From an uncultured Acetatifactor sp. (GTDB taxonomy: Bacteria; Bacillota; Clostridia; Lachnospirales; Lachnospiraceae): a stretch of 24,033 nt of DNA. The number at the start of each line of letters is the position of its first letter. The stretch's first letter is position 1. The notes under the pieces were generated by a model. It was not told the origin of the DNA and ran no database searches. It worked only from the letters and a program-made list of their open reading frames with translations. The stretch lies in NCBI GenBank assembly GCA_910586435.1, contig CAJUGT010000006.1, forward strand, positions 36,178 to 60,210, in the 5' to 3' direction. The translations under genes and the position numbers were made by a program. Below are positions 16,072-23,842 of the stretch, in pieces.

Positions 16072-18423
16072 TTACCACTGCGCAAATTCCATTAACGCCC
16101 TGAATCGGGATAGATTAAAGGTTCTAATGCCAAAATTTTTCGTAGCCCTCTGTATATACAGCATCCAATCATATCCAAAACCGTCCACCTCGTAAGACTT
16201 GCCCCTTATATCATTCTCCTTGGCATAAGTGACGGCATTTTCCTCATAAAAGGCATTCTTCTGATAACCCAATTCTTTCAGATAAGGAACCAATACCGGC
16301 GCAGCGTCCGCGCTTAACTTTCTCAGATAAGCGTAATCCTCATAGGGCAGACTTGTCAAGAAGAATCTTTCTCCGTCGAGTTCCTGCCGGGCGTTATTCG
16401 CATTGCGACCTCCCGCCGTCTGTCCCACACTCTGCTCCCACGATGCGGCGGCATGGGAGGCATTGGCCACATTGACCTTAGCTATGATATAATCAGGGTG
16501 GGCAAAAGATAACACCAGATAGAGAACTGCCACCACCGCCATACTGTACCGGAACAACGGAAACGCTTCCTTAAAAATATTAATAATCACCCCTGCAAAA
16601 AGTACCGCCAGCAGGGTAAGTGTCCACAACACCAAAATTCTCATAAACGTCAGGTAGTAATACCTGATATATATTATCATGCGCATGGCACTGGACGCAA
16701 TCATAATAAAAGTACAAAGGGACATAACAGTCAGAATCCCTTTCAGCACTCTGCTTTCCCTGAAATAACTCATACACAGCAGCACCAGCACCAGATTCAG
16801 TATACTTACCACAAGCAGCTGGAAGAAACCTTCCCTTGCGTATTTGGCATATGTGTAGCCGGCCGGAAGATTTAACCTGCCAAGAAACAATCCCGCTATC
16901 TGTATAATACAAAATAGAATGTATAGCGCAGTGAGAAGTCCTGTTATGGTAATGGCCAACACTGGTTCTCCTGTCCGTCGGTCAACCACTTCTTCTTTGA
17001 TTTTACCACGGCAAAGCCACGCAATCAGCGCATAAGAGCCAAAATAAACCAAAGTCATTTGCAGAAGCACGCAAAATATATTGTATATTGTAATATTTTC
17101 CAACAACCCTTTGGTCATCTGACGAAATACGGCGTCTGCGCTGGCAAGAAGCAATAGCACTATGAGCATGAGCGGTATCCCCACCAACAGTCCAAGCCCC
17201 GCATACCAGATTCTTTTGTCCATTTTCCTTGCGCCGCTCTTCCTATATGCGGACGCATCCGCAATAGGGCGATTCCACTCCCCCAAACTGGCCGCCATTG
17301 CGCAGATACTGCCAAGAAATTTCCCCAATTTCCATCCCTGGGTATTGCGAAACTGCTTTAGCAAAAAACTCATCATAAGCAGAAAACAACCCAGTTTATT
17401 AAAGAATATAATCCTGCCGTCGTCTGTGCAGAACGTGGAAATGCCAAGAAGCACCATGGCAGCGATGTAAAAAACGCTTCCTTTTTTTAAGGTAATCCCC
17501 AGTTTTGATAAAGACAAGCGCAAAAACAAGAGACTGCCGCCTACGAAAAAAGGGTAGGTAATCCCCGAACCGTTCCGAAACATGCAGAATACATAAAAGA
17601 CAGCATACAAAAACGCCACAGGACCAAAGAAGTTAAAATTGTCCTTCATACATTTTGTTTCCGCCGTATCCTCTTTGGGAGGATACCCCTGAGTCCTATA
17701 TCCACCACGCACAACATTTCCCTGCCCTGGGCGAACATTTCCCGGGGACATGGGGCTTCCCTGACTTGGTGAAACGCTTCCCGGGGACATGGGGCTTCCC
17801 TGACTTGAAGGAACGCTTCCCGGGGACATGGGGCTTCCCTGACTTGAGGGAACGCTTCCCTGAGACCTGGGGCTTCCCTGACTTGAAGGAATGCTTCCCG
17901 GGGACATGGGGCTTCCCTGTCCTGGAGGAAAGCTTCCTGATGGCATTGTGGTTCCCTGGCTTGGTGAAACACTTCCTGATTGCATTGGACTTCCCTGGCT
18001 TGGTGAAACACTTCCTGATTGCATTGGGTTTCCCTGGCTTGGTGAAGCACTTCCTGATTGCATTGGACTTCCCGGTCCCGGGGTAATACTTCCTGATGGC
18101 ATTGAGCTTCCCTGGCTCGATGAGACACTTCCTGATGACATTGGGCTTCCCTGACTTGGTGAAACGTTTCCCGGGGACATTGCGGTTCCTACAATTGCTC
18201 CATGCTCCAAGGGGGTTTGCGCCTCCCTACGGCACTCTTCTGCATTGTCAACCTTGGTTTCCCCCCTTGCCACACTGGCTTCTTGTGCTGCCGAAATATC
18301 CGGCGACACATTGTCATCCGTCTTCAGAGAGTTTGCGCTATCGCCGCTTTCTTTCGTCCAGGACGAATCTTCCCTGTTACTGCGATTCTCTTCCATCCAT
18401 ACACTTTGATTTTTCTCATTCAT
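16072..18423 (-). CDS. DUF4173/DUF4153-like polytopic membrane protein with N-terminal 13-residue repeats
   Basis: A 783-residue protein. Residues 1-79 are polar, 80-235 are twelve repeats of 13 residues (consensus SPMSPGSVSPSQG), and a short linker leads to about ten hydrophobic helices (about 255-660) and a soluble C-terminal domain ending in LSRFRALMEFAQW. The membrane part matches DUF4173-type proteins, whose function is unknown, often found beside DUF2975 and small HTH genes as here. An open frame extends upstream to 18594, overlapping the HTH gene; the start at 18423 is chosen because AAGGAG lies nine bases before it. The repeat domain is Ser/Pro/Gly-rich, with no hydrophobic residue except Met, Val or Ile, and should be disordered. 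Confidence 0.82.
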   Translation of the reverse strand: MNEKNQSVWMEENRSNREDSSWTKESGDSANSLKTDDNVSPDISAAQEASVARGETKVDNAEECRREAQTPLEHGAIVGTAMSPGNVSPSQGSPMSSGSVSSSQGSSMPSGSITPGPGSPMQSGSASPSQGNPMQSGSVSPSQGSPMQSGSVSPSQGTTMPSGSFPPGQGSPMSPGSIPSSQGSPRSQGSVPSSQGSPMSPGSVPSSQGSPMSPGSVSPSQGSPMSPGNVRPGQGNVVRGGYRTQGYPPKEDTAETKCMKDNFNFFGPVAFLYAVFYVFCMFRNGSGITYPFFVGGSLLFLRLSLSKLGITLKKGSVFYIAAMVLLGISTFCTDDGRIIFFNKLGCFLLMMSFLLKQFRNTQGWKLGKFLGSICAMAASLGEWNRPIADASAYRKSGARKMDKRIWYAGLGLLVGIPLMLIVLLLLASADAVFRQMTKGLLENITIYNIFCVLLQMTLVYFGSYALIAWLCRGKIKEEVVDRRTGEPVLAITITGLLTALYILFCIIQIAGLFLGRLNLPAGYTYAKYAREGFFQLLVVSILNLVLVLLCMSYFRESRVLKGILTVMSLCTFIMIASSAMRMIIYIRYYYLTFMRILVLWTLTLLAVLFAGVIINIFKEAFPLFRYSMAVVAVLYLVLSFAHPDYIIAKVNVANASHAAASWEQSVGQTAGGRNANNARQELDGERFFLTSLPYEDYAYLRKLSADAAPVLVPYLKELGYQKNAFYEENAVTYAKENDIRGKSYEVDGFGYDWMLYIQRATKNFGIRTFNLSRFRALMEFAQW
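17719..18186. repeat. In-gene minisatellite, 12 units of 39 bp
   Basis: Twelve 39-bp units encode the 13-residue repeats of the DUF4173-like protein. Central units at 17770-17890 are nearly identical over tens of bases; outer units have diverged. Because 39 is a multiple of three, copy-number change would keep the frame. The array lacks stops in several frames, which creates long spurious ORFs on both strands. Confidence 0.95.
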
Positions 18424-18530
18424 ATTCTGATTCTCCTTCCCGTCTTCCTCCCGCCTTAAATGACTATCTATTGATACTATTTTCCTGTTCCTCATTTCCC
18501 TGTTTCTGATTTTACTGTTCCCAAAGTCAC

Positions 18531-18746
18531 TCAGCCGGAATCTTCTTCCACATATTCCAGAATATCTCCCGGCTGGCAGTTCAATGCCTTGCAAATAGCT
18601 TCCAGTGTCGTAAATCTCACTGCTTTTGCCTTATTATTTTTCAAGATGGACAAATTTGCCAGCGTAAGGTCCACCTCACCCGCAAGTTCCGTCAGACTCA
18701 TTTTACGCTTTGCCATCATCACATCCAGATTCACAACAATTCCCAT
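18531..18746 (-). CDS. Small Cro/CI-type HTH regulator (YozG-like)
   Basis: A 71-residue protein that is essentially one helix-turn-helix domain: MAKRKMSLTELAGEVDLT (helices 1-2), LANLSILKNNKAKAVRFTTL (recognition helix region), then AICKALNCQPGDILEY, the standard end of this family. Start at 18746 follows AAGGAG seven bases upstream; the frame is open to 18836, but that region does not match the family. Small regulators of this type are commonly encoded next to DUF2975 genes, as here, and probably control their own operon. The clustered palindromes at 19759-19806 are a likely target. Confidence 0.92.
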   Translation of the reverse strand: MGIVVNLDVMMAKRKMSLTELAGEVDLTLANLSILKNNKAKAVRFTTLEAICKALNCQPGDILEYVEEDSG

Positions 18747-18880
18747 TCCGACACTCCTTTTCCGCCAGAATCCACATATGCTTCCACGCCCCCGCCACAA
18801 AACATTCCCTGTTTCCACAGAGCAAAAACTTCTCATGAAAAACTTCGGGGCGCCTCAGTTAATCCTTACATGCTTTCTTT

Positions 18881-19429
18881 CTATATGGTAAGGTCATTCT
18901 CCTGTTTATATTTTACCGCCTCTTCAAACACACCTGCCAATACCTTGCTGAACAGTCCCGCAATGACAAATACAAACATCACCACCGCCATGGCAATTGT
19001 TACATAGACAATACTTCGCACCATTGACATTACGGCTATAAAAAAACTCCAATTTCCCATTTTCCGCAGACTTATCACATTTTCCCACACAAAGCAGTTA
19101 TTATCCAATACCGTCTTGAATATTCTGCGCAATTCCCTCAGCAATACCACAGCCGACACGCCCAGCACAAAATATATCATAACCGATTCTTCATAATGTT
19201 CAACCAGACACGGGAAACATGCTCCAATAAACTTAATGCTTATGGGCAATGTAATTGTCACCAAAATCCCTGTAAAAAACATAAAATCCAATAGATACTT
19301 TGTCCCCATAGTCAGGTTTCTTCTGCTTCTGTCCCTATTTTCCTTTGGGAATGCCTGTGTATTTATCACATTCAATTTCGTTCCTTCCTCCGAGTTTTCC
19401 ATTGGTCCCATATCCTTTTTCACATTCAT
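18881..19429 (-). CDS. DUF2975 membrane protein
   Basis: A 182-residue protein with a charged N-terminal tail of about 40 residues and four hydrophobic helices (about 43-65, 80-102, 125-145, 148-170). Between helices two and three the motif RELRRIFKTVLDNNCFVWENVISLRKMG matches the DUF2975 loop (in parts: RRIFKTVLDNN and FVWENVISLRKM). The role of DUF2975 is unknown; its regular company is a small Cro/CI regulator, present 134 bases downstream. The start at 19429 has GGGAG six bases upstream. Just beyond the RBS the leader turns into a tandem 8-bp repeat. Transcription likely starts near 19732, giving a leader of about 300 bases. Confidence 0.87.
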   Translation of the reverse strand: MNVKKDMGPMENSEEGTKLNVINTQAFPKENRDRSRRNLTMGTKYLLDFMFFTGILVTITLPISIKFIGACFPCLVEHYEESVMIYFVLGVSAVVLLRELRRIFKTVLDNNCFVWENVISLRKMGNWSFFIAVMSMVRSIVYVTIAMAVVMFVFVIAGLFSKVLAGVFEEAVKYKQENDLTI

Positions 19430-19453
19430 TTCCAGCTCCCTGCAACCTTCCCA

Positions 19454-19604
19454 CACTCCAACATTCTAACACTCCAGCACCCCTGCACCCTGCACCCCAG
19501 CACTCCAGCACCCCTGCACTCCAGCACTCCAGCACTCCAGCACTCCAGCACTCCAGCACTCCTGCACTCCTGCACTCCAGCACTCCTGCACTCCTGCACC
19601 CCAA
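19454..19604 (-). repeat. Tandem 8-bp repeat array in the DUF2975 leader (19 units)
   Basis: Nineteen consecutive units of consensus CACTCCAG (CTGGAGTG on the minus strand), one of them 7 bp; variants are CACTCCTG and CACCCCTG. The array lies between the promoter at 19739-19767 and the RBS at about 19436, so copy-number changes would alter leader length. It has no self-complementarity. Eight is not a multiple of three, and the frames through it have no RBS, so it is not coding. Confidence 0.95.
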
Positions 19605-19738
19605 GCTTTAAAACACCAGCCTGTATTCAAAACTCCCTTTTACTCCTCTTGTTCAGAACCCCACTTTATCCTTTTTATCTTCTCTTATCAGAATTCACCC
19701 GGCAGAACTTCTCCCACATCCTATCCTTTGGTGCCACT

Positions 19739-19767
19739 AATATACCACTTTCACTTTTGATTGTCAA
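19739..19767 (-). promoter_or_regulatory. Consensus sigma-A promoter of the DUF2975-HTH-DUF4173 unit
   Basis: On the minus strand TTGACA (19762-19767) and TATATT (19739-19744) are exactly 17 bases apart. The predicted start is near 19732. The -35 box is embedded in an imperfect palindrome (arms GATTGT and ACAATC, 19759-19772). Confidence 0.85.
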
Positions 19768-19806
19768 CAATCTTTTATTGATAATCAATAAATATTTATT
19801 GATTAT
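19759..19806. promoter_or_regulatory. Cluster of palindromes, likely operator
   Basis: Three overlapping palindromes lie over and just upstream of the -35 box. GATTGT/ACAATC spans 19759-19772. TTATTGAT/ATCAATAA around a central base spans 19775-19791. A perfect 26-bp palindrome with arms ATAATCAATAAAT and ATTTATTGATTAT spans 19781-19806. The repeated half-site TTATTGAT occurs three times. The position fits a repressor or autoregulator site, and the HTH protein of this operon is the natural candidate. Confidence 0.7.
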
Positions 19807-19840
19807 ACTCATAAAAAGGTTTACTCAAAAGAATTACCCC

Positions 19841-19888
19841 AAATGGCAGACAGGGCGAATGCCAACGCACCCACCCTGTCTGCCATTT
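19841..19888. terminator. Strong hairpin downstream of the sigma-factor gene
   Basis: AAATGGCAGACAGGG (19841-19855) and CCCTGTCTGCCATTT (19874-19888) form a perfect 15-bp stem. It starts nine bases beyond the minus-strand sigma-factor stop, so it should end that transcript, although the T-run is better on the plus strand (TTTTTCTGATTTT) than on the minus strand (ATTTGGGG). It may work in both directions. Confidence 0.7.
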
Positions 19889-19896
19889 TTCTGATT

Positions 19897-21501
19897 TTAA
19901 TTTATATGCAGCGCCATTGCCACCTTACTGTGACTTGCGTCCTTTGGCACTGTCAGCCTGCCTGCCTCCACCTCATCATGCACCATCATCATTCTGGCAT
20001 CCAATACACACATAGAAGCGCAGTATGTCAATTGCTCCTTCAACGTGGATATATTCGTTCTCTCCAAAACGCAAATGGTTTTATAAAGTAACTTATGAAA
20101 GATTTCCAGAATTTCACTGTACAGAGGATGCGCTTTCCAGATTTCATGAATTCGCTCCAAGACATTCTCTTCCAAAAGTACCACATCCAAAATCACGCTG
20201 CCATCTTCGCCTTCATGGGCAAAGCAATTTTCAAGCCTCTTCCATATCCTTTTTTCCGAATCCGTAAAATCAGATATGTTCCGATTATTTTTTACAATCT
20301 CTCCCAGGAATCGAATGTCCTCTCCTTGTGGCAGACCCTCCCGATTCCACATTCCATAATCCGAAAGCTTATACACCCAAAGTGTAGTATTGTCTGCTCC
20401 GTATCCGTTATGTCCCATACCGCACTTTTCCGGGATCTCAGCTGCTTCGTAGCCCACAAACCCCCAGTTTCCTCCGTCCGTGCGCTTTACAGGACATTGA
20501 ATATCATACGCCTCCTGGGCCTCTATAAAATAATCCACACCATATATCACTGCCCACCACTTTAACTCCTCGTCGGCCATCCCGTTTCTTACGACCCCAA
20601 GCTCCCTTATCTGGCCAAGAGTATCAGAGATCAGCCTGTCCAGCAGCCTGCTTCTCTCCTTGGAATCTTCTCGCTGCGCCTGGTATATCTCCTGCTGACA
20701 TTCCCTGCTTAAGATGAAAAAGTTCGTCACATACTTGTCCCCCACCTGCTTCAGCAAAGTGGCATCCACAAGAAGCTTCACTTCTTCTTCCATGTAGGGC
20801 ATGGCTATACCAAGTTCAATTGACAATTCCTCCATTGTGGAGGGATTATTGCTGGCTTCCAGCAAAATATTCTTGGGAAGCATTCTCCCTACTGCACTCC
20901 ATGGAAGCCCTGAAGGCTGGCTTCCGCTTGCCGCAAACCTTACTTCTTCCGGTTTGTAACTTCTTGTACCAAATTCTCTTGCCATCTCCATACCTTCTTT
21001 CAATATTTTTCGGGCGCGAAACAGCTTTGACTCCACAGTTCCCTTGGAAATACCCAGCATTGAGGCAATTTCACGGGTTTTTCTGTCTTCAATGTAATAA
21101 GCAAGAATAATGTCACGGTAGCTGGAAGAAAGAAACGACAATTCTCTGCGCATCAGTGCCAGATTTTCTCCTTGAATTATCTCCTCTTCCATCCCTGCCT
21201 TTTCATCCTGGATTTCATACTCACCAATGTCCGTTCCCGCTATGGATTCCGAAATATGATGCTTTCGGTCCGCCCATGCGCTGTAACGATTTCTGGCAAT
21301 TCGCCATACCCATGCGGAAAAATGATCCGGAACGGTACCTTTGTGGAAAGCTTGTAGAATATTCAGAGAAATATCCGATGCCAAATCCTCGGCTTCCTGA
21401 CTATTCCCTGTCTTTTTCAGACAGAAGTAAAACACCTTTCCAAAATAGTCTTCCAAATAATTCTTAATTAATCCGTCCCTTGTGAGAATCTCTTTTGTCA
21501 C
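19897..21501 (-). CDS. ECF-like sigma factor with long C-terminal regulatory extension
   Basis: A 534-residue protein. Residues 10-80 form sigma region 2 (NSQEAEDLASDISLNILQAF, FSAWVWRIARNRYSAW) and 115-172 region 4 (LSSSYRDIILAYYI, REIASMLGISKGTVESKLFR). Typical ECF factors end here at about 170-190 residues. The remaining 360 residues include a probable winged helix (about 215-262, STMEELSIELGIAMPYMEEE) and an unrecognised region rich in Trp, Tyr and Gly (about 320-420). No anti-sigma gene is adjacent, so the extension may take that role. It starts with GTG seven bases after GGGAGG. A promoter candidate is at 21540-21568. Regulon unknown. Confidence 0.85.
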   Translation of the reverse strand: MTKEILTRDGLIKNYLEDYFGKVFYFCLKKTGNSQEAEDLASDISLNILQAFHKGTVPDHFSAWVWRIARNRYSAWADRKHHISESIAGTDIGEYEIQDEKAGMEEEIIQGENLALMRRELSFLSSSYRDIILAYYIEDRKTREIASMLGISKGTVESKLFRARKILKEGMEMAREFGTRSYKPEEVRFAASGSQPSGLPWSAVGRMLPKNILLEASNNPSTMEELSIELGIAMPYMEEEVKLLVDATLLKQVGDKYVTNFFILSRECQQEIYQAQREDSKERSRLLDRLISDTLGQIRELGVVRNGMADEELKWWAVIYGVDYFIEAQEAYDIQCPVKRTDGGNWGFVGYEAAEIPEKCGMGHNGYGADNTTLWVYKLSDYGMWNREGLPQGEDIRFLGEIVKNNRNISDFTDSEKRIWKRLENCFAHEGEDGSVILDVVLLEENVLERIHEIWKAHPLYSEILEIFHKLLYKTICVLERTNISTLKEQLTYCASMCVLDARMMMVHDEVEAGRLTVPKDASHSKVAMALHIN

Positions 21502-21539
21502 TTTCCAGCCTCCCTCTTCGGATTCGTATTCTATCAGCC

Positions 21540-21568
21540 CTTATCCTTTCTGCATGCTGCCCTGTCAA
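21540..21568 (-). promoter_or_regulatory. Promoter candidate for the sigma-factor gene
   Basis: On the minus strand TTGACA (21563-21568) is followed after 17 bases by GATAAG (21540-21545), about 40 bases before the GTG start. The -35 is perfect and the -10 is weak. Confidence 0.5.
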
Positions 21569-21666
21569 CGCCCTTCATTGATATAGTGTGGCATTTGGAA
21601 TTTTGCTTGCACATAAATTTATATTGGAAAACATATCCACATACAGACATCGCCTGTTGAAGTATT

Positions 21667-22446
21667 TTATACGTCTTCCATGCGATACAGACGCAATCCG
21701 TTCTTCCAGGTTATCTCCCGCACCTCCTCTTCTGACATTCCCTTTATCTGCGCCATGGCTTCAACCACATAAGGCAAATACAGAGAGCTGTTTCGTTTCC
21801 CTCTGTGGGGAGCCGGCGCCAGATAAGGGCAGTCTGTTTCCAGCACAATTCTGTCCATAGGAATATATTCCACTGCTTCTTTTAATTTTTTAGCGTTTTT
21901 GAAAGTCAGTACACCACCGATTCCAATATAAAACCCCATGTCCAAAAAGGTCCTGGCTGTTTCCTTCGTATAAGAAAAGCAATGCACTACACCCCCTATC
22001 TCGCCGGCCCTCTCCGCAGTCATAATATCCACCGTATCTTTGGCTGCGTCCCTGGAATGTATCACCACAGGAAGTCCACATTCTCCTGCCAGTCCCAATT
22101 GCCTCACAAACCATGTCTTTTGCAGGTTTTTCTCCGGCTCATCCCAATAATAATCCAGGCCGATTTCCCCCACCGCAACACATTTCTTCAAACCGCATAT
22201 TCCCCGCAGCCATTGAAACGACTCTTCATTCAGTTCTGCTGTCTCACTGGGATGTACTCCCAACGCAGCGTATATATTATCATACTTTTCCGTCAATTCC
22301 ACTGTGCGTTTACAGGACTCCAGACTGCTTCCCACATTTACCACCCTGGCAATTCCCTGCCTGGGCAGCTCTGCCAGAAGCTCATCCCTGTCCTCATCAA
22401 AAGCCTCATCCTCATAATGGGCATGAGTATCAAATATTCCTGTCAT
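21667..22446 (-). CDS. tatD: TatD family metal-dependent hydrolase (DNase)
   Basis: A 259-residue TIM-barrel metalloenzyme. Ligands are visible in order: FDTHAHYED (His8, His10), AVGEIGLDYYW (Glu), LPVVIHSRDA (His), GVVHCFSY (His) and LETDCPYLAP (Asp), followed by the family-typical APHRGKRN. TatD proteins are cytoplasmic 3'-5' exonucleases or related hydrolases active on nucleic-acid ends. Length matches the family. The start at 22446 follows AAGGAG eight bases upstream; the open frame to 22482 is not supported. The usual neighbours metG or rnmV/ksgA are absent on the visible side, so this may be a second copy. The gene symbol reflects the family and does not prove orthology. Confidence 0.92.
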   Translation of the reverse strand: MTGIFDTHAHYEDEAFDEDRDELLAELPRQGIARVVNVGSSLESCKRTVELTEKYDNIYAALGVHPSETAELNEESFQWLRGICGLKKCVAVGEIGLDYYWDEPEKNLQKTWFVRQLGLAGECGLPVVIHSRDAAKDTVDIMTAERAGEIGGVVHCFSYTKETARTFLDMGFYIGIGGVLTFKNAKKLKEAVEYIPMDRIVLETDCPYLAPAPHRGKRNSSLYLPYVVEAMAQIKGMSEEEVREITWKNGLRLYRMEDV

Positions 22447-22610
22447 CGCTCCATCTCCTTGTACTACCAAAATAATCTTCAAATTTGCTTGTCCGAGTCC
22501 ATAAATGCCTGGTACCCCAGTGCATTATTCTTAAGTAATCAGCACTTGCTTCTTGCGCCGGCACTGCGTTGTCGTCAGTCAGCGATGCCACCGCAGCGCT
22601 TCCTCATATC
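22447..22610 (-). other. GC-variable spacer with inverted repeats; no gene assigned
   Basis: Between the phosphotransferase stop and the TatD RBS. The minus strand has CTGCG...CGCAG arms and a TCGCTGACTGACGA hairpin near 22560-22600. It is open for about 55 codons (including ADYLRIMHWGTRHLW), without an RBS or clear start. I can see no terminator or promoter of quality. Confidence 0.4.
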
Positions 22611-23468
22611 CTAATACCAAGCAGGGATGGGATTACGCATATTGTCATACCAGGACAGTATTTCTTGGGCCTGCCCCAGCATGGTATTCACCTCATCCTG
22701 GCCGAAAGGTATCGCCCAGTATGCGGAGGAAAGGGTATTGCCGGAAATATAAAGCGCAAGCAGCTTCCAGAAATCCAATGGCACTTCATCTTCAAAATAT
22801 CCGTTTATCATGCCGGACGCAAAAAGGGGCGCTTTCTGAGCACACCATACAATGCGGTTAAAGTCCTCCCATGGATCCCCGTATGCATTGCGATTAAAGT
22901 CAATGATATGAAGCTGCCCATTCCGGGCAATCATCATATTTCCGATATGATAGTCACCATGCTGATAAACCTGCGGTCTGTTTTTCAGCAAATGACGATT
23001 CTCGTTGATATAGTCAATAAACGCCTGCCCATTCTCATACTTCACAGGGCATTCCTGATACTTTCTAATCCTCTCATCCAACTTATGATTATAACAGGTC
23101 TCCCAATCTTCCTCCGTTGCAGGAGCCGGTATGGAATGAATCTTGCAAAGGATGCGACCCGCTTCGAGACCATACACATACTGTTGTGTGTCAGAATAAC
23201 CTGGAATACTTCGTTCGGCATCCTCGCCGTCAATCCAGCTCTGGATAGAATAGACACCATCCTCACAGATGCCAAACTCCATAGGCTGACACATAGGTAT
23301 TCCAAAGGAAGAAACCCATTTCATCATATTATATTCAGACTGTTTTTCGTCATACTGCGCAATATTGGAAATGCGCAAAAGATACCTTGTTCCGTTCTCA
23401 TCAACAGCACAATATTTTTTATCACTTGACCAGCCTTTGTTTATATATTCTTTTGATACAAAATTCAT
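22611..23468 (-). CDS. Aminoglycoside-phosphotransferase-fold kinase (APH family)
   Basis: A 285-residue protein with the APH/choline-kinase fold. The catalytic Brenner motif is QHGDYHIGNMMIA (His170, Asp172, Asn177), and the metal-binding Asp is in HIIDFNRNAYGDPWEDF (Asp190). The N-lobe has TRYLLRISN with a Leu-Arg in place of the usual Lys pair region, so the nucleotide-anchoring Lys is not obvious. The family phosphorylates small hydroxyl compounds, including aminoglycosides or macrolides, sugars and choline. Nothing here proves drug resistance. Start at 23468 has a GGGGGG-type RBS. No partner genes are close; intergenic hairpins lie upstream. Confidence 0.87.
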   Translation of the reverse strand: MNFVSKEYINKGWSSDKKYCAVDENGTRYLLRISNIAQYDEKQSEYNMMKWVSSFGIPMCQPMEFGICEDGVYSIQSWIDGEDAERSIPGYSDTQQYVYGLEAGRILCKIHSIPAPATEEDWETCYNHKLDERIRKYQECPVKYENGQAFIDYINENRHLLKNRPQVYQHGDYHIGNMMIARNGQLHIIDFNRNAYGDPWEDFNRIVWCAQKAPLFASGMINGYFEDEVPLDFWKLLALYISGNTLSSAYWAIPFGQDEVNTMLGQAQEILSWYDNMRNPIPAWY

Positions 23469-23578
23469 CTGCGCCCCCCATAACTAACCATAAGTAAAAC
23501 AGCAGTCATCATATCGCAAAACTCCCATGGGGTTAAAATATAACCCTTATTCTCTTCTAACCTTGAGAACATCCATTC

Positions 23579-23632
23579 TTTTTCGCCTTTACTTGTGATA
23601 CGGTTCTCCATAATAATCTTAAGTGCGAAAAA
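23579..23632 (-). repeat. Intergenic hairpin element, copy A
   Basis: TTTTTCGC (23579-23586) pairs with GCGAAAAA (23625-23632). An inner stem TATGG/CCGTA on the minus strand closes a short loop. It shares GCCTTTACTT, GGT.CTCCATA and GCGAAAA in the same order with copy B, 142 bases away, at roughly three quarters identity by eye. Confidence 0.6.
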
Positions 23633-23722
23633 TCTCATAGTATTATCTTAAAATAACTTTTGACAACCCTCTATTTCCCGCCTAAATCTTAGCTTTCCTG
23701 CACTTTTCGACCTTCCTCAAAA

Positions 23723-23774
23723 CTTTGCCTTTACTTATGGTATGGTGCTCCATATCATACCTAAACGCGAAAAT
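23723..23774 (-). repeat. Intergenic hairpin element, copy B
   Basis: Same layout as copy A. The inner hairpin is stronger: TATGGTATGG and CCATATCATA pair at nine of ten positions around TGCT. The outer arms CTTTGC and GCGAAAA pair with a wobble. Pairing is kept although the arm sequences differ from copy A, which suggests the fold is what is retained. Confidence 0.6.
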
Positions 23775-23842
23775 AGCCCCATATTATTTTGTCAAACAAG
23801 GCAGCGCACTTGTAAATGCTCTGCCCTGTCATGTTCCTGTTT

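Noticed and set aside
17646..18154. Several open frames on both strands through the 39-bp repeat array
   Set aside because: A period divisible by three with no stop in a unit keeps all frames open. Only the frame continuous with the membrane domain has a start signal and a sensible protein.
17719..18186. CRISPR array
   Set aside because: The units are contiguous with no unique spacers and sit inside a coding frame; no cas genes are present. The 8-bp array at 19454-19604 fails for the same reason.
19335..19611. Open frames on both strands through the 8-bp repeats
   Set aside because: They are products of the simple repeat (8-residue periodic peptides), have no RBS, and overlap the start of the DUF2975 gene.
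22569..23429. 286-codon plus-strand open frame
   Set aside because: Antisense to the APH-fold gene, which carries intact catalytic motifs. No RBS or recognisable product.
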